DNA of 64,000 bases. It comes from Gilvimarinus chinensis DSM 19667 (GTDB lineage Bacteria; Pseudomonadota; Gammaproteobacteria; Pseudomonadales; Cellvibrionaceae). The stretch covers positions 186,001 to 250,000 of the forward strand of contig NZ_KB898708.1 of the NCBI RefSeq assembly GCF_000377745.1, written 5' to 3'. The notes under the pieces were generated by a model that saw only the letters and a program-made list of their open reading frames with translations, was not told the DNA's origin and did no database searches. A program made the position numbers and the translations under genes. Below are positions 1 to 11,158 of this stretch, in pieces; the first letter of the stretch is position 1; each line of letters opens with the position of its first letter.

Positions 1-78
1 CCCCAGGTGGACGAGGATGGCTTACTACCCGAAAAAGACGATTACACGATGTCTGTTGGTGTGACCTGGAATTATTAG
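1..78 (+). CDS. 3' end of an outer-membrane beta-barrel-like protein (partial)
   Basis: Frame 1 is open from the first base and stops at TAG 76-78. The 25 visible residues end in alternating polar/hydrophobic residues with a terminal aromatic (YTMSVGVTWNY), which is how the last strand of many outer-membrane beta-barrels ends and is recognised by BamA. The family cannot be named from so short a tail. It could instead be the end of another beta-rich exported protein. Confidence 0.45.
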   Translation, partial: PQVDEDGLLPEKDDYTMSVGVTWNY

Positions 79-153
79 CACCAGATTTTGTACCCGTGTA
101 GGCTAAAGCAAAACCACCACCCGGTTTCAAATCGGTCAGGTTTTTCAGGCAAT

Positions 154-186
154 AAAAAAGCCTACCAGCCGCAGCGGGTAGGCTTT
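154..186 (-). terminator. Rho-independent terminator of the DAHP synthase gene
   Basis: An inverted repeat, AAAGCCTACC at 157-166 and GGTAGGCTTT at 177-186, flanks a 10-base loop. On the minus strand it is followed by a T run (A154-A159 on the plus strand). It lies just after the stop of the minus-strand DAHP synthase. The trailing TTT on the plus side may let it also end the short plus-strand gene at the left edge. Confidence 0.8.
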
Positions 187-208
187 GCAGCCAATAAGCT
201 GTTAACGC

Positions 209-1294
209 TTAAGGGTAGCGTTTTTCCAGCATTGGCTTTATTTTTTCGCGCATAGAGCGAAGCGCTTTTTCGGTAGCGGCCCAATCGATGCAGGCGTCGG
301 TGACTGACACCCCGTATTCTAACTGACTTAAATCTTCTGGAATTTTCTGATTGCCGGCGCCAATGTTACTTTCAACCATTAAACCAATAATGGACTTATT
401 GCCTTCTACGATTTGATTGGCAACATTATCCATAACCAGGGTTTGCAGGTTGTGGTCTTTGTTGGAGTTGGCGTGACTGCAGTCCACCATAATGTTCGGC
501 AAGATCTTCGATTTTTCCAGCTCGTCTTCGCACATGGCAACGCTTACCGAATCGTAATTGGGCTTGCCGTTACCGCCGCGCAAAACCACATGGCCGTAAC
601 TGTTGCCGCGGGTGTGGATAATAGACACTTGACCGTCTGAATTAATGCCCAGAAAACGGTGTGGTTTAGAGACCGATTGCAGGGCGTTAATGGCAACTGT
701 CAGGCTGCCGTCTGTGCCGTTTTTAAACCCTACAGCAGAAGACAAACCACTGGCCATTTCACGGTGAGTTTGCGATTCTGTCGTACGAGCACCAATGGCA
801 GACCAACTGATCAAGTCCTGCAGGTACTGTGGCGAAATAGGGTCCAGCGCCTCAGTGGCGGTGGGCAAGCCCAGTTCGGCAATATCCAGCAAGAGTTTAC
901 GACCAATATGTAATCCTTCTTGAATCTTAAACGAGTCATTCAAATACGGGTCGTTAATCAGGCCTTTCCAGCCAACGGTGGTACGAGGTTTTTCAAAATA
1001 AACGCGCATGACAACATAGATAGTATCACTGACTTCTTCGGCCAGCTTTTTCAGTCGGGCTGCATAGTCCTTGGCGGCCTCAACGTCGTGAATAGAGCAG
1101 GGGCCTATCACTACAAAAATACGGGGGTCTTTGCGATCAAGAATATTGCGAATGGTGGCGCGACCTTCGGTAATTACCGTACGTGCGCTATCGGTCAGCG
1201 GCAGCTCGCGTTTGAGCTCAGCCGGCGAAATGAGCAGCTCTTGAGAGACGACGTTGATATCGTCTACCGCTGCATCTTGAGTATCGTGTGACAT
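209..1294 (-). CDS. aroG: 3-deoxy-D-arabino-heptulosonate 7-phosphate (DAHP) synthase, class I
   Basis: Cytoplasmic enzyme condensing phosphoenolpyruvate and erythrose 4-phosphate, the first step of the shikimate pathway. The 361 residues match the class I AroF/AroG/AroH length (about 350). Visible signatures include the GPCSIHD strand (about residues 64-70), the phosphate-binding RTTESQTHREMASGLS stretch (about 169-184), GFKNGTDG, and the metal-ligand region DCSHANSNK. The ATG at 1292-1294 has an AGGAAA ribosome site 12 bases upstream. Which amino acid inhibits the enzyme cannot be read by eye, so the symbol stands for the family and not for the Phe-sensitive isozyme. The gene is alone, with a strong terminator behind it. 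Confidence 0.9.
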   Translation of the reverse strand: MSHDTQDAAVDDINVVSQELLISPAELKRELPLTDSARTVITEGRATIRNILDRKDPRIFVVIGPCSIHDVEAAKDYAARLKKLAEEVSDTIYVVMRVYFEKPRTTVGWKGLINDPYLNDSFKIQEGLHIGRKLLLDIAELGLPTATEALDPISPQYLQDLISWSAIGARTTESQTHREMASGLSSAVGFKNGTDGSLTVAINALQSVSKPHRFLGINSDGQVSIIHTRGNSYGHVVLRGGNGKPNYDSVSVAMCEDELEKSKILPNIMVDCSHANSNKDHNLQTLVMDNVANQIVEGNKSIIGLMVESNIGAGNQKIPEDLSQLEYGVSVTDACIDWAATEKALRSMREKIKPMLEKRYP

Positions 1295-1437
1295 TGTCTT
1301 TACAGATTTCCTATGTTGTCGTAGTTGCGCGTCTGAAAATCATCAGACACGCTTATTCTACTGAATTTCAATGGCTTTTTGGTGATGATTTTGCCAATTA
1401 CAGGAATATTTGAAATCTATCATAAAGAGATGTGTGA

Positions 1438-4400
1438 TTAAATCTCCAAGAAGTCCAACGGGGCCGTTAACATTGGACAGTAAATCGCTAGCTTCAAAGG
1501 GTAGGACTCTTGCGAAAACAAGGAAGCATAGCGCTGAAGCTGACCGGTATAGGCTTCTCGTAACCGAGCCGCTACTTCCGCTTCCGACTCCCCTGCCAAC
1601 AGCTCTGCCGTTTTATAATCAATAATCCAGCGCTGCCCGTTGCAGACGAAAGTTCGGTCGATCACATGACGTTTGTAGTTAACGGCCGATTGCCCAGATG
1701 CTGTGACATAGGTCGCTTCAATCGCACTGTGCGGATGACTATTGTCCAGTATCCAGCGACCGCGTTCCGAACCCAGTGCATTCCTGATGCATAACTCTAT
1801 TCTGGCTGTAGCTTTAGAGAGCTGTGGCGGTAGAACTCCTGCGGCAGTGAGCAGGCTTCGCCAGAGGGCTTTCTGAGAAGCAATATAGTCTTCGGGCTCT
1901 GATGGAAGAGGGCTGGCTGCTAGAGCTTCAAATATTCGGTGCACAACGGTGCCTGTGAGTCGCGCCAGACGTGCATCCATAGTTTCCGTTTCAGGCAGAT
2001 TAACATCATCTGCGGTAAATTCTCTTCCGCGCAGAGCCGCCAAGTGCGGGTTGTCAATGGGCGCGGGGGGGCACCACTGAGGGGCTAAACGTCTCAACGG
2101 TTCTGCCATCTGTTCTTGTTGCTTTTCATTACTTTGAGTATTAGCGCTGGCCCGTCTAATCGTGGCTTGTTGATACATATAAGGCCACAATGTGCTTAGC
2201 TGGCCAGTGGGCTTAATAGCTTCGGGCGGTTGGTCCGCCGCATGTTTGATACAGGCGGTTAAGTAAAGATTATTAATGGCACGGGTGCAGCCTACGTAGA
2301 GCAGGCGGGTTGCTTCAAAATCGGCTTGTATCTTTTGTTCAGCACGTAGATACGTGTAAATTGGCCCCTGGCTCTGTCCTTCGGGGGCAAGCGGCCCTAG
2401 CAGTAATTGAGTCTGGCCCGTGCTTGACAATCTTTCCCGCCATAAAAACAGTGATTTATCATCGCCGCGGGTGCGCCGATCTAAGCCAGGAATAATAACC
2501 GTATCAAACTCCAGCCCTTTGGATTTATGCATGGTCATAACCTGGACTCGAGCCCCGGGGTTGTTGGACACGGCATACAAAGACTCGATGGCACGGTTGA
2601 ATCCATCCCAGTCGCCAATTTTGCCTGATTCGTCGTATTGATCTAATAAGTCAAAGTATTGGGCGGCTACTGCGTGGTCATCATCCGCTAATAAAGTGGC
2701 GGGAGCCCCCAGCGCTAACCAGACACCATAGACCCATGAGCGCAGAGATTTACGTTGTTTTTGCTCAAAGGCTAACCGCAAAACCGAGTCAAGGCGGCGA
2801 CAGTTTGTTTGCCCTGTATTACTAAGCCCCTGCAAGGCTTCAGCGTTACACAGTCTTGCCCAAACAAACTCCAACCCACGACGCTCGGCAAGCGTATTGT
2901 CTGAATCAGCGTTACCCACCAGCAAAGTCAGATCGTGCAAGTCCAGGCCAACCCAGGGAGTGCGCAATACACAGAGCCAGGCCGTCCGGTCTTCAGGTCG
3001 CAACAGGGCTCGGGTTAGGCTCATTAAGTCAGTGATCACCATGCGGCTGGCGAGTGAATCCATATCTTGAGCCTGGAACTCAATGCCCTGACGATTTAGC
3101 GTTTCGATGATTTGACTAAGGTGGCGACGATTGCGCCCCAACACGGCAATGCTTTCATCTGGTTTTTGTGTAAGCGTGCTTTCTATGAGCTGAACAATGC
3201 TCTGGGCTTCACTGGCTCGAGCATCATCAATGCACTGACCTTGGTCTTCATCGTAACCAAAAGCAAGAAGCTGAACACCCGAGTCTGCTGTAGAAGACTT
3301 GAATGCCTCCGACGGGCTGTAGGTTACCGCTCCGCGAGAAATGTCGTCATTAGCAGGAAAGGCTTGCTGAAAAACGTCGTTTACCCAATTCACTACCGGC
3401 GCGCGTGAACGAAAATTGACCGTCAAATCTAATGGAGTGAGAGAAACGCTACCAATACCGTGGCTTCTCGCTTGCAGGAAAAGGCCAACATTAGCGTTGC
3501 GGAAACCGTAACACGATTGCATCCCGTCACCGACGATAAACAAGGTTCGTCCGTCCCCAGGCTCCCAGCCAGCAGTAAGCTTTTCCAGCAGTTGCAGCTG
3601 GGGCTGTGAAGTATCTTGAAACTCATCCACTAAAATATGACGGATTCGATAATCAAGCTTCAGGGCAATATCACTGGGTGAGTCTTCTTCCCCCAAAGCC
3701 TGAAGCGCCGCGAGGGTGACTTCGGTGAAATCTGTGGCCCCTAGCTCTGCAAAGCATAACCAAAGCTCTGCTGCCAGGCGGGGCAGGCAGCGGGTTAGGC
3801 ACTGTAGAATATCCCATTCATCATCATGATAATGAGCGCTTGGTAAAGTGCGAAGCTCGTGGAGCTTAACAGCCATATCCGGGCTCTCAGATTGCAACGC
3901 TGCCACAATATGACTAAAAAGTGCTTTTGATTCTTTCCCCGCTGCCCCAGCGGGAATGCCTTGGTTTTTATTCAGACTCTTTCGAAAGCTGCCCGCCGTG
4001 GTGAGTAAAAAGTCGGCCAGCAGCTGCCACATTTCCAGCTGTTGAACCTCTGTTTCGGGCAGCTCAGTGATACCCGAGAACTCGACAAAAGAGTTGTCGG
4101 GCTGCTGTTCGCTTAAGAAAGAGCCAGCCCGGTCTAGCAGTTCACATAATTCACTGGCTATTGGTAAAAGCTGTTTTTTTACGGTGCATAAATGCTCTTG
4201 AATAACGCTATTGAGAACAGACTCAAAGTAGTCTCTTGCGTGTTCATCAGAGGCTGACATAATTAGGCCGAGCCACTGTTCACGTTTGCTGAGCAAGTCT
4301 ACAAACAAGTCTGTCAGGTTCTCTAGACGATTATCCAGATGCCTACAAAGCTCTACCAGTGCACTCCCATGCGGGGTGTTATTGCCCGTGCTTTTCAGTA

Positions 4401-4887
4401 GACGGTAGGCCGCTTCACGATAGACGGCCTGTGAGTCTTCCAGCGTGTCAGGTAATTCACCCATACCGCTGTGAAAGGGTAATTGCGCCACAATTGAGCG
4501 GCACAGTCCGTCAATTGTCTGAACCCTTAGGCGGCTTGGGTTTTTTAATAGCTGCCAGTTATTGGCTTTATCATGCTCTAATAAAGCGCGAGCGCTGTGC
4601 CAAAGGGCTTTTTCATGCTCCGCGGATGGCTCAGGGGTGTTGGCGGCATGATCAAGCGCGTTGATGATTCTTTCGCGCATTTCACTGGCAGCTTTATTCG
4701 TAAACGTGATTGCCAGCACTTGCTCAGGGGCGTCAACGCTTAACAACAGCTTAAGTACGCGATGGGTGAGCAACCCGGTTTTTCCTGACCCTGCCGGAGC
4801 ACTAACGGCAAACGACTCGGTCGGATCTAAAGCTCGGGTTCGCGCGGAACTATCCGCAGGCGTTGAATTGGCAGTTAGCTGTGTCAC
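1438..4887 (-). CDS. UvrD/RecB-type helicase with C-terminal nuclease domain (AddA-like)
   Basis: ATP-dependent DNA helicase/exonuclease, probably acting at double-strand breaks as a heterodimer with the upstream gene. The 1149 residues carry the SF1 helicase motifs in order: Walker A APAGSGKT (30-37), motif Ia [11 protein letters not shown], motif [13 protein letters not shown], motif [15 protein letters not shown], motif IV NFRS, motif [13 protein letters not shown], and motif [11 protein letters not shown]. The C-terminus has the RecB/AddA-type PD-(D/E)XK nuclease signature ([11 protein letters not shown], then WIIDYKTAE and GQLQRYA). The start is GTG at 4885-4887 and overlaps the stop of the AddB-like gene by four bases (GTGA), a sign of translational coupling. 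Such pairs stand in for or complement RecBCD in many beta- and gammaproteobacteria. No Chi-recognition inference is possible here. Confidence 0.88.
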   Translation of the reverse strand: MTQLTANSTPADSSARTRALDPTESFAVSAPAGSGKTGLLTHRVLKLLLSVDAPEQVLAITFTNKAASEMRERIINALDHAANTPEPSAEHEKALWHSARALLEHDKANNWQLLKNPSRLRVQTIDGLCRSIVAQLPFHSGMGELPDTLEDSQAVYREAAYRLLKSTGNNTPHGSALVELCRHLDNRLENLTDLFVDLLSKREQWLGLIMSASDEHARDYFESVLNSVIQEHLCTVKKQLLPIASELCELLDRAGSFLSEQQPDNSFVEFSGITELPETEVQQLEMWQLLADFLLTTAGSFRKSLNKNQGIPAGAAGKESKALFSHIVAALQSESPDMAVKLHELRTLPSAHYHDDEWDILQCLTRCLPRLAAELWLCFAELGATDFTEVTLAALQALGEEDSPSDIALKLDYRIRHILVDEFQDTSQPQLQLLEKLTAGWEPGDGRTLFIVGDGMQSCYGFRNANVGLFLQARSHGIGSVSLTPLDLTVNFRSRAPVVNWVNDVFQQAFPANDDISRGAVTYSPSEAFKSSTADSGVQLLAFGYDEDQGQCIDDARASEAQSIVQLIESTLTQKPDESIAVLGRNRRHLSQIIETLNRQGIEFQAQDMDSLASRMVITDLMSLTRALLRPEDRTAWLCVLRTPWVGLDLHDLTLLVGNADSDNTLAERRGLEFVWARLCNAEALQGLSNTGQTNCRRLDSVLRLAFEQKQRKSLRSWVYGVWLALGAPATLLADDDHAVAAQYFDLLDQYDESGKIGDWDGFNRAIESLYAVSNNPGARVQVMTMHKSKGLEFDTVIIPGLDRRTRGDDKSLFLWRERLSSTGQTQLLLGPLAPEGQSQGPIYTYLRAEQKIQADFEATRLLYVGCTRAINNLYLTACIKHAADQPPEAIKPTGQLSTLWPYMYQQATIRRASANTQSNEKQQEQMAEPLRRLAPQWCPPAPIDNPHLAALRGREFTADDVNLPETETMDARLARLTGTVVHRIFEALAASPLPSEPEDYIASQKALWRSLLTAAGVLPPQLSKATARIELCIRNALGSERGRWILDNSHPHSAIEATYVTASGQSAVNYKRHVIDRTFVCNGQRWIIDYKTAELLAGESEAEVAARLREAYTGQLQRYASLFSQESYPLKLAIYCPMLTAPLDFLEI

Positions 4888-7580
4888 AAGGTGCCCTCAT
4901 TCTGGCTTAGCCAGCGTTGGAGCTGGGCGTTTTCATTAGTACGAGATAACGGCTCTAACCAAGAGTCGTAGCGCTTAGCGTCAAGGCTGCGATAGGTCGT
5001 ACTGGCGTACCCTTGTTGTAATTCCGAGGCAAGCTCCTGAAGTTTCTCCTGCCAGGTATCCAGCTGTTGCGGCCAACTACCCGCCTCAGGAGGCCCAATA
5101 CCCTCAATGACCTGGGTCGCTTCATCCCCCCAGCCAGACAACTCCGTTGCTTTGGCACTAATGCTGACCAAAGCGATAGCAGCGATATTCAGATTGCCTA
5201 GAGCGCAGGCATAAAGAGGCAGCTGAGGGTCGGTAAATCTTGTTTCTTTCCAGCCGCTGGTGCTTGAGCTGCCGGTTTTGTAGTCAATGACCAGTCGCTC
5301 GCCTGAGCTTAGCGTGTCTACTCTGTCGAGACGGACATCAAACTCCAGGCCTGCGAACTGCGCGCTGACCTTTTCTTCCAGCCAGTGAACCGTAAAATCC
5401 GGGCGCTGCTTTTCAAGCTCTAACCACTCCAGTATTTGCTGGCTAAGCCTTTCGCTTTCTAATGCGATCAAGGCAGCGGTGAGTTCAGGGCGCTTGCGAG
5501 AGGCGTTAGCTACGGCCTCCTGTGCAAGCTTATTGACCCGCTGGCTCAGCGCCTCTGCGCTTGAGGCAAGCAGGGCACTTTGTGTTTGTATCTCCTGCCA
5601 GAAGTTGGCGAGAATACTATGCAATATATTTCCGCGCTCTGCGGCCGAAAAACCGAATCTCGGTGCCTCAATCTGGTAAGCACCTAATCGATAATTAGCA
5701 AAGGCCGCAAATGGACATCGAGCCTGCGCCGTAAATATGCCGCTACCACCAGGAAGCGAATTGAGAAGCAGCGGAGGTCCGAACTCACAATCAACCCATT
5801 CAAGAGCCTGACTTGCTGCAACCTTGTGGTAATTAATTTGCGAAAGAGTTTGTGAATTTTCCGTGAGAAGGGGAGTATCAAGCTTCGGTATATCTTGAAT
5901 TAATGCACTGGGCAATAATTGCCTGTCACCCTCGGCCCTGGGGTAGCTGAAAATAACCATAGGGGCACAGTGGCGTAAACGCTGAGTTAACTGCTCTGCG
6001 TAAACGAGTTCTCGTTCCGCACTTGCGCGAGGCATTTTCCATTCACGCTGAAGCCCTATCGGCAATAGTGGATTGGGACTTGCGGCGGGTGGCCACGCCT
6101 GATGGTGCATACCCATCACCCAGGCGTGAGTAAAATTAAGCCCCGATGCTTCAAGTAATCCCAGCACCTGAATAGGGGAGTCCGGTGTTTGTGGTTGGAA
6201 AGGTGTGCGATCAAGTTGCTTTTTAAGTAAGTTAAGCGTGTCACCAAGTGTCAGAGGTGTTTGCACTCGAGAGAGTTGTGAGAGCTCAATGAGTGTATCA
6301 TTCCAAAGCGAGACTTGCTGATACTCCACACTATCCAAACGGCGTTCGCCGGGCCAGCCGAGTTGAGCCAGCAAGCTGGATATTTTTTCGACCCATTCGC
6401 CCAGGTTCAATTTAAAATGTGCTTGACGCTCAACATCCTGAGTGACTTCTAAACGCTTGGCAAAGCCGGCCTCACTGCCTGAACGTTCGATTAATTCTCG
6501 ACAAAGCTTACGTATTTCAGAGCTTTTAAGTTGATACTTTGCTCGGCTTCTTAAGGTGGCAATAGCTTTTGTGCGCAAAAGCTTTTCAGCTTCGTATTCA
6601 CCCCAAAAAATAGAATCAAGAACGCTTACCGCCAAGTCTGTTTGACAGGGGCGACAATGGAAGGTGATCAACTCCAAAGCCGAGTTGATAATGGGAGTTC
6701 GCCCGAGAGGCGTACCGGTAGAAAAGTTAAACGGGGCGACCTGTCGGGGCTGGTTTGGCAGAGGCGATAGAGGAGTAAATACTTCGCTAAATATGCGTTC
6801 TACTTGATCGCGCTGCCGTCCCAACTCAGGAACAATAATACCGATCACCGCTTTCGGGTTCTTATCCAGTATTTCATCTGCCCATAATGCAGCCCGCCGT
6901 ATTTCATGCTCGGAGTCAGCTTCGCTGGTAACACTTAGTAAGCCTTCAGAGGTGGCGTCATCAATAATCTGCGCATCAGGGAGAGCCGTCTCTAGCAAAA
7001 CTTCGATCAGGGGTGGGATATCATCAAACCCATAAATACTGGCGTTATACGTTTGGGGCAGCTGTCCGTTATTGAGGGCAATAATGAGCTGCTCTTGAGC
7101 GTCTTCACTGGTGATAAGGTCAAGCGCATTAAGGCGACCATGGAATGCGTCATACCACTGGCTAAACGGCTCCTGGGCCGCGGGCCAGCTGGCAACCTCT
7201 TGAATAGGGCATCGCCATGCTTGCAGAGCAACGCGAGCAGCCTCTGCTTTAGCGGCTAATTGGCTTGCTTGCAAGAGCTGTTGTGCGCCTAGCTGATCCG
7301 AAATCACCTGCTCCCAGATCAAGCTGGTTTGCCAGCGGTTAATGATGACCTTGGGTTGTGCCTGAGGGGTAAATAAATAGCGATTCCATTGGTGCTCCAA
7401 CCACTGGTTTAAGGCATAAACCTGCGGCTCTGGCCAGCTTACTTGGCCACCTTGTCTATGCTGAAAGTCGTGGTAAGCGCGCAAGATTTGATTTCTTTGG
7501 CGGTTATTGGCAGTTATAAACAACCGACCATCTTTTAGGCGCTCCAACAGAGGCTCGATAGCAAATAATACCGCCGACAT
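4884..7580 (-). CDS. PD-(D/E)XK nuclease family DNA repair protein (AddB-like)
   Basis: Partner of the AddA-like helicase. About 898 residues form an inactivated-helicase-like body followed by a C-terminal nuclease fold: [13 protein letters not shown], then the metal-binding core [20 protein letters not shown] and [11 protein letters not shown]. This layout matches the beta/gammaproteobacterial 'probable DNA repair protein' family found next to UvrD-like helicases. The reading frame is open to 7697, but I choose the internal ATG at 7578-7580 because AAGGAG lies 8 bases before it and the upstream residues look non-coding. No Walker A motif is visible, so ATP hydrolysis probably belongs to the partner. 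The cysteine clusters of an AddB iron-sulfur site were not obvious by eye. Confidence 0.82.
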   Translation of the reverse strand: MSAVLFAIEPLLERLKDGRLFITANNRQRNQILRAYHDFQHRQGGQVSWPEPQVYALNQWLEHQWNRYLFTPQAQPKVIINRWQTSLIWEQVISDQLGAQQLLQASQLAAKAEAARVALQAWRCPIQEVASWPAAQEPFSQWYDAFHGRLNALDLITSEDAQEQLIIALNNGQLPQTYNASIYGFDDIPPLIEVLLETALPDAQIIDDATSEGLLSVTSEADSEHEIRRAALWADEILDKNPKAVIGIIVPELGRQRDQVERIFSEVFTPLSPLPNQPRQVAPFNFSTGTPLGRTPIINSALELITFHCRPCQTDLAVSVLDSIFWGEYEAEKLLRTKAIATLRSRAKYQLKSSEIRKLCRELIERSGSEAGFAKRLEVTQDVERQAHFKLNLGEWVEKISSLLAQLGWPGERRLDSVEYQQVSLWNDTLIELSQLSRVQTPLTLGDTLNLLKKQLDRTPFQPQTPDSPIQVLGLLEASGLNFTHAWVMGMHHQAWPPAASPNPLLPIGLQREWKMPRASAERELVYAEQLTQRLRHCAPMVIFSYPRAEGDRQLLPSALIQDIPKLDTPLLTENSQTLSQINYHKVAASQALEWVDCEFGPPLLLNSLPGGSGIFTAQARCPFAAFANYRLGAYQIEAPRFGFSAAERGNILHSILANFWQEIQTQSALLASSAEALSQRVNKLAQEAVANASRKRPELTAALIALESERLSQQILEWLELEKQRPDFTVHWLEEKVSAQFAGLEFDVRLDRVDTLSSGERLVIDYKTGSSSTSGWKETRFTDPQLPLYACALGNLNIAAIALVSISAKATELSGWGDEATQVIEGIGPPEAGSWPQQLDTWQEKLQELASELQQGYASTTYRSLDAKRYDSWLEPLSRTNENAQLQRWLSQNEGTL

Positions 7581-7748
7581 ATTTCTCTCCTTATGATGGT
7601 CGTCGAAGTGTACGGTTATACCAAGCGGTGGAGCAAGATCTCGAGCATCAGTTGGCTGCAGTTCAGCGGAGCAGCGTGCCCACAGCTTCGGCGCCACAGG
7701 ATTATTTACCGGTAAAAGATTATGGCCAGGTGAGGGCGCTAAACACCG

Positions 7749-8642
7749 TTAAGGAATGAGATGATTAGCGAATAACGGTGCAGGTTTAGGCACCTCTGCG
7801 CTGAGAGTCAAGACGCTATAGCTTTCAATGCCAAACTGTTCTAGACCTGGCTTCAACTCGTTAAGCTTATCGTCTTGCAGAGTAAAAAAAGCATTGGACT
7901 TATGTGGCTGAGCGTTGTTACTCAATATGAACCCCAGCTCATGTATCCAGTAAGCCACCCGACGAGCGATCGCGTCTCCAGAGTCCATCAGCATTACTTG
8001 CGGGCCTAACACACGGGCTATTTCCTCCTTAAGTAAAGGAAAGTGCGTACAGGCCAAAACCAGGCAGTCTAACGCCGCAGGGTAAGGGTTGGCAGGGCTT
8101 ACAGAGACGAATTTTTTTAAACAAGATGCCAGTAATAATTCTGGCACTGTTTCGCCGCGGAGTTTAGCCTCTGCAAGATGAACCAACTGTGTCGATCCAC
8201 TGGTGACAACGTGGCATGAGGAGGCAAAGCTTTGAATCAGGTGGCGCGTGTAATCTCGGTTAATGGTTCCGGGGGTTGCCAGAACACCCATGTACTTATT
8301 GTTCGATGCATTAGCTGCGGGCTTAATAGCGGGTACAACACCAACAACCGGCTGCGTCAAACGCTGTCGCAGGTGCGGCAATGCGAGGGTGCTGGCTGTA
8401 TTGCAGGCAATCACAATGACATCAGGTTTATTTGAAGATTGCTGCAGGTATTGCTCAATCACACCTGCACAGCGGCTGATCAAAAAACGTTCTTCTTTGT
8501 CCCCATAAGGAAAGCCTCCGTTGTCAGACAAATAACTTAGCTGCGCTTGAGGAATATGCAGGCGGATATGCTGGTACACACTCAGGCCACCAACACCCGA
8601 ATCAAAAATTAAGATATGAGGCGTACGATACGGTTTAGTCAT
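7749..8642 (-). CDS. murI: Glutamate racemase
   Basis: Cytoplasmic, cofactor-independent interconversion of L- and D-glutamate, supplying D-Glu for peptidoglycan. The 297 residues carry the family hallmarks: FDSGVGGLSV near the N-terminus, the first catalytic cysteine in ACNTAST (Cys80), and the second in LACTHFPLL. Its ATG overlaps the end of the upstream TPR gene by eight bases, so the two are probably co-transcribed. The addB-like gene follows after 168 bases and may have its own promoter. Confidence 0.93.
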   Translation of the reverse strand: MTKPYRTPHILIFDSGVGGLSVYQHIRLHIPQAQLSYLSDNGGFPYGDKEERFLISRCAGVIEQYLQQSSNKPDVIVIACNTASTLALPHLRQRLTQPVVGVVPAIKPAANASNNKYMGVLATPGTINRDYTRHLIQSFASSCHVVTSGSTQLVHLAEAKLRGETVPELLLASCLKKFVSVSPANPYPAALDCLVLACTHFPLLKEEIARVLGPQVMLMDSGDAIARRVAYWIHELGFILSNNAQPHKSNAFFTLQDDKLNELKPGLEQFGIESYSVLTLSAEVPKPAPLFANHLIP

Positions 8643-9057
8643 GCGGCTTAATTAAGTCGGCGATGGCGTTGCTATAGCAAGGGGCTTCGTTATCAAAAAG
8701 GCTGGGTGAAGCCTGGTAAGCATGCAATAAATACTTTCTTGCTTCAGGGATTCGCCCGAGCTCATGCAGGCACTGCCCAAGCCGTAACTGCAAAAAAGGA
8801 CTCTTTTCTGAGTCGGGACAATAAAGAGCCGAGGTTAGGGATTCGGCCCCCTGCTCAAATTGCTGTAATTTAAAATAAGTGTCGCCAATAGCCGTTAGCA
8901 CCCAATTGGCTTCTGTATACTCGGTTTGGGGCTTGGGTATCAAAAGCCAAGCTTGGTAGAATGAGCGTAACGCCAATCGGTACTCTTTGCTGTCATATAA
9001 ACGATAACCGTCGGCACAAAGGCGGCGTACCTGTAACGTCAGATCTGGCTTGCCCAT
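8635..9057 (-). CDS. TPR-repeat protein
   Basis: Small soluble protein, about 140 residues, built from tetratricopeptide-like helix pairs, for example YRLYDSKEYRLALRSFYQAW, AIGDTYFKLQQFEQGAESLTSAL and RLGQCLHELGRIPEARKYLLHA. Such repeats usually bind other proteins; the partner is unknown. The frame extends to a GTG at 9123, but the first 22 residues are not TPR-like, so I take the ATG at 9055-9057. It overlaps murI by eight bases. No signal peptide is seen. Confidence 0.75.
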   Translation of the reverse strand: MGKPDLTLQVRRLCADGYRLYDSKEYRLALRSFYQAWLLIPKPQTEYTEANWVLTAIGDTYFKLQQFEQGAESLTSALYCPDSEKSPFLQLRLGQCLHELGRIPEARKYLLHAYQASPSLFDNEAPCYSNAIADLIKPHD

Positions 9058-9192
9058 ACTGCTGCTATGTCTCTGATGGTTGGATATTAGCCCCGGCCTC
9101 AGACAAACCTCGGCCTGTGGCACAGCCAGTATTTGATTCTAGTATATTGGCACTGTGACAGCCAAGTGAAACACCCTACAACTGGAAACTGA

Positions 9193-10698
9193 ATGATTGA
9201 AGAGCTAGCCAATATATCAACACCTTTATTGCTGTCAGCGATTGGCGCAGGGGTATTTGTGGGCGCTGTGTTGGTTTACCTTTTATCTTCAAGTAAATTT
9301 AGGCGGCTCGAAGCCAGCTTAATAGACCAACTTAACGAGCAAACCCATCAAAGTCAGTTAAAACAAGCCCATCTGCAATCGCAACTTGAATACAGCGAGA
9401 GCGAGCTGTTAGAGCAAAAAACAGTCAGCCATCAATTAGAACTTGCCCGAGAAGAGTTAAGCCGCAAGTTGTCTGAGCAAAGTTCACTGGTGTCGGGGCT
9501 CAAAGAGCGTTTAGCGCATTTTGAGACGCTGAAGTCCGAGCAGCAAGCACTAGAGCAGCAAGTGATTCGGCTCAGCGAGCAACGATCACAGTTGACGACA
9601 CAGCTAGAAGCAGAACGAGAGAAACTCAACGCTCAAGAAAGCTTACTGGAAAAAACCAAACAAGAGCTGAAAAAGGAGTTCGAGTTAACCGCAAGCAAGC
9701 TGTTCGATCAAAAAAGTGCGCAATTTAATACCTCTAGTCAAAGCCTGCTTGAAGGAGCGTTATCACCTTTCAGGGCTCAGCTGTCGGATTTTCGTAAGAA
9801 AGTCGAAGATGTCTATGAAAAAGAGAACGCCGAACGAAACCGATTAGCAGGACAGATTCATGAGCTGCAAAAGCAGGCTCATAAAATTGGCGAAGACGCT
9901 GTTAATCTCGCCCAGGCGCTCAAAGGCAACAGCAAAGCCCAGGGAGGCTGGGGTGAAGTGGTGCTAGAGCGACTGCTAGAGCAGTCGGGGCTGCAGAAAG
10001 GACGAGAGTATGAAACGCAGCTTAGCTTTACCAGCGAGAGCGGCGCACGCCGCATGCCCGATGTGGTGGTACGCCTACCCGAAGGGAAAGATATTGTAAT
10101 CGATGCGAAAGTATCTTTGACGGATTACGAACGCTACTGCAATAGCGACAATGACTCTGACCGACAAAAATTTCTTCAGGCTCACATACAATCGGTGCGC
10201 AACCATATTAAAGGCTTAAGTGCCAAAGATTACGAAAACTTACCCGGGCTGCGCGCTTTAGACTTTGTGTTTATTTTTATACCCATTGAAGCGGCGTTTA
10301 TGCTCGCCTTACAGCACGATCCAAACCTGTATAAAGACGCATACGATCGTCAGATTATTCTCGCAAGCCCCACAACCCTGCTGGCCATATTACGCACAGT
10401 AGACAATATTTGGCGTTACGAAAAGCAAAACCGAAACGCAGAGAGAATTGCTAAAGACGCTGGCGGTTTACACGATCAGTTTGTGGGTGTATTAGAAGCA
10501 CTTGATCAGCTGGGGCTGCAGCTGGACAAAGCTCGTGAAGCGTATGACAAAACACATAAACGTCTGCATTCTGGTCGTGGCAATTTGCTGCGCAGAGTGG
10601 ACTCCATTCGTCGTTTAGGCGCAAAGACCAAAAAAACCATTGACCCAGCTCTACTAGAAGTCAGTGAGGGCGATGGTGAGGAGAGTTTTGATGAGTAA
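9193..10698 (+). CDS. rmuC: DNA recombination protein RmuC
   Basis: RmuC proteins limit recombination at inverted repeats; the mechanism is unsettled, but the fold contains a nuclease-like core. The 501 residues show an N-terminal membrane segment (about 14-31), a long coiled coil (about 35-170, rich in E, Q, L and K), then the conserved RmuC domain with KAQGGWGEVVLERLLEQSGL, MPDVVVRLPEGKDIVIDAK and the LASPTTLLAILRTV stretch. It is divergent from the TPR gene and overlaps the start of the next gene (ATGAGTAA), so the two form an operon. Confidence 0.9.
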   Translation: MIEELANISTPLLLSAIGAGVFVGAVLVYLLSSSKFRRLEASLIDQLNEQTHQSQLKQAHLQSQLEYSESELLEQKTVSHQLELAREELSRKLSEQSSLVSGLKERLAHFETLKSEQQALEQQVIRLSEQRSQLTTQLEAEREKLNAQESLLEKTKQELKKEFELTASKLFDQKSAQFNTSSQSLLEGALSPFRAQLSDFRKKVEDVYEKENAERNRLAGQIHELQKQAHKIGEDAVNLAQALKGNSKAQGGWGEVVLERLLEQSGLQKGREYETQLSFTSESGARRMPDVVVRLPEGKDIVIDAKVSLTDYERYCNSDNDSDRQKFLQAHIQSVRNHIKGLSAKDYENLPGLRALDFVFIFIPIEAAFMLALQHDPNLYKDAYDRQIILASPTTLLAILRTVDNIWRYEKQNRNAERIAKDAGGLHDQFVGVLEALDQLGLQLDKAREAYDKTHKRLHSGRGNLLRRVDSIRRLGAKTKKTIDPALLEVSEGDGEESFDE

Positions 10699-11155
10699 TG
10701 TAATGGCCGTATTACTTGGGCTGGCCACTTTGGTGATACTTATATTGTGCGGGGTGGCCGTTTATTATCTGCTCCAGCTGCGTCAACTTCGTCGTCGTCA
10801 GAAAAAGCAGATTGAATTACTTGAGCAGCAAGGACTTGAGCAACGTAGCCGTATCAATAACAGCATTCAAGTTATCGCGGCCGCAGCTGAAAAAGATGAG
10901 CTTACCTTAACAGAGGCCAGCATACGACTGTCAGTATTGTTGGATAGCCTAGGTGTCAGTGACTCTGTACGCGAAGAGTTTTCAGCGTTTTATCAATTGC
11001 GCGAGGCTACCGCGCACATCCCCATTCTAGAAGCATGGAAACAATTACCAGCCAAGCAAAAAAAGGCCTTTGACAAAGAGCGTATGCAGCACGAGAAAAC
11101 TTATCGCGAGTTTGTGCTTGATGCGGCTCAGCGCATCAAGCAGCGTAATTTCTAG
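10691..11155 (+). CDS. DUF2489-type membrane-anchored protein
   Basis: About 154 residues: one N-terminal membrane helix (VMAVLLGLATLVILILCGVA), a short basic coiled coil, then a helical cytoplasmic domain matching my memory of the DUF2489 family, which is often found after rmuC. I choose the ATG at 10691 because GAGGAG lies about 8 bases before it and the start overlaps the rmuC stop. The frame itself runs back to 10664. Function is unknown; the overlap suggests a role tied to RmuC. It ends four bases from the convergent trmA stop. Confidence 0.75.
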   Translation: MSNVMAVLLGLATLVILILCGVAVYYLLQLRQLRRRQKKQIELLEQQGLEQRSRINNSIQVIAAAAEKDELTLTEASIRLSVLLDSLGVSDSVREEFSAFYQLREATAHIPILEAWKQLPAKQKKAFDKERMQHEKTYREFVLDAAQRIKQRNF

Positions 11156-11158
11156 GAG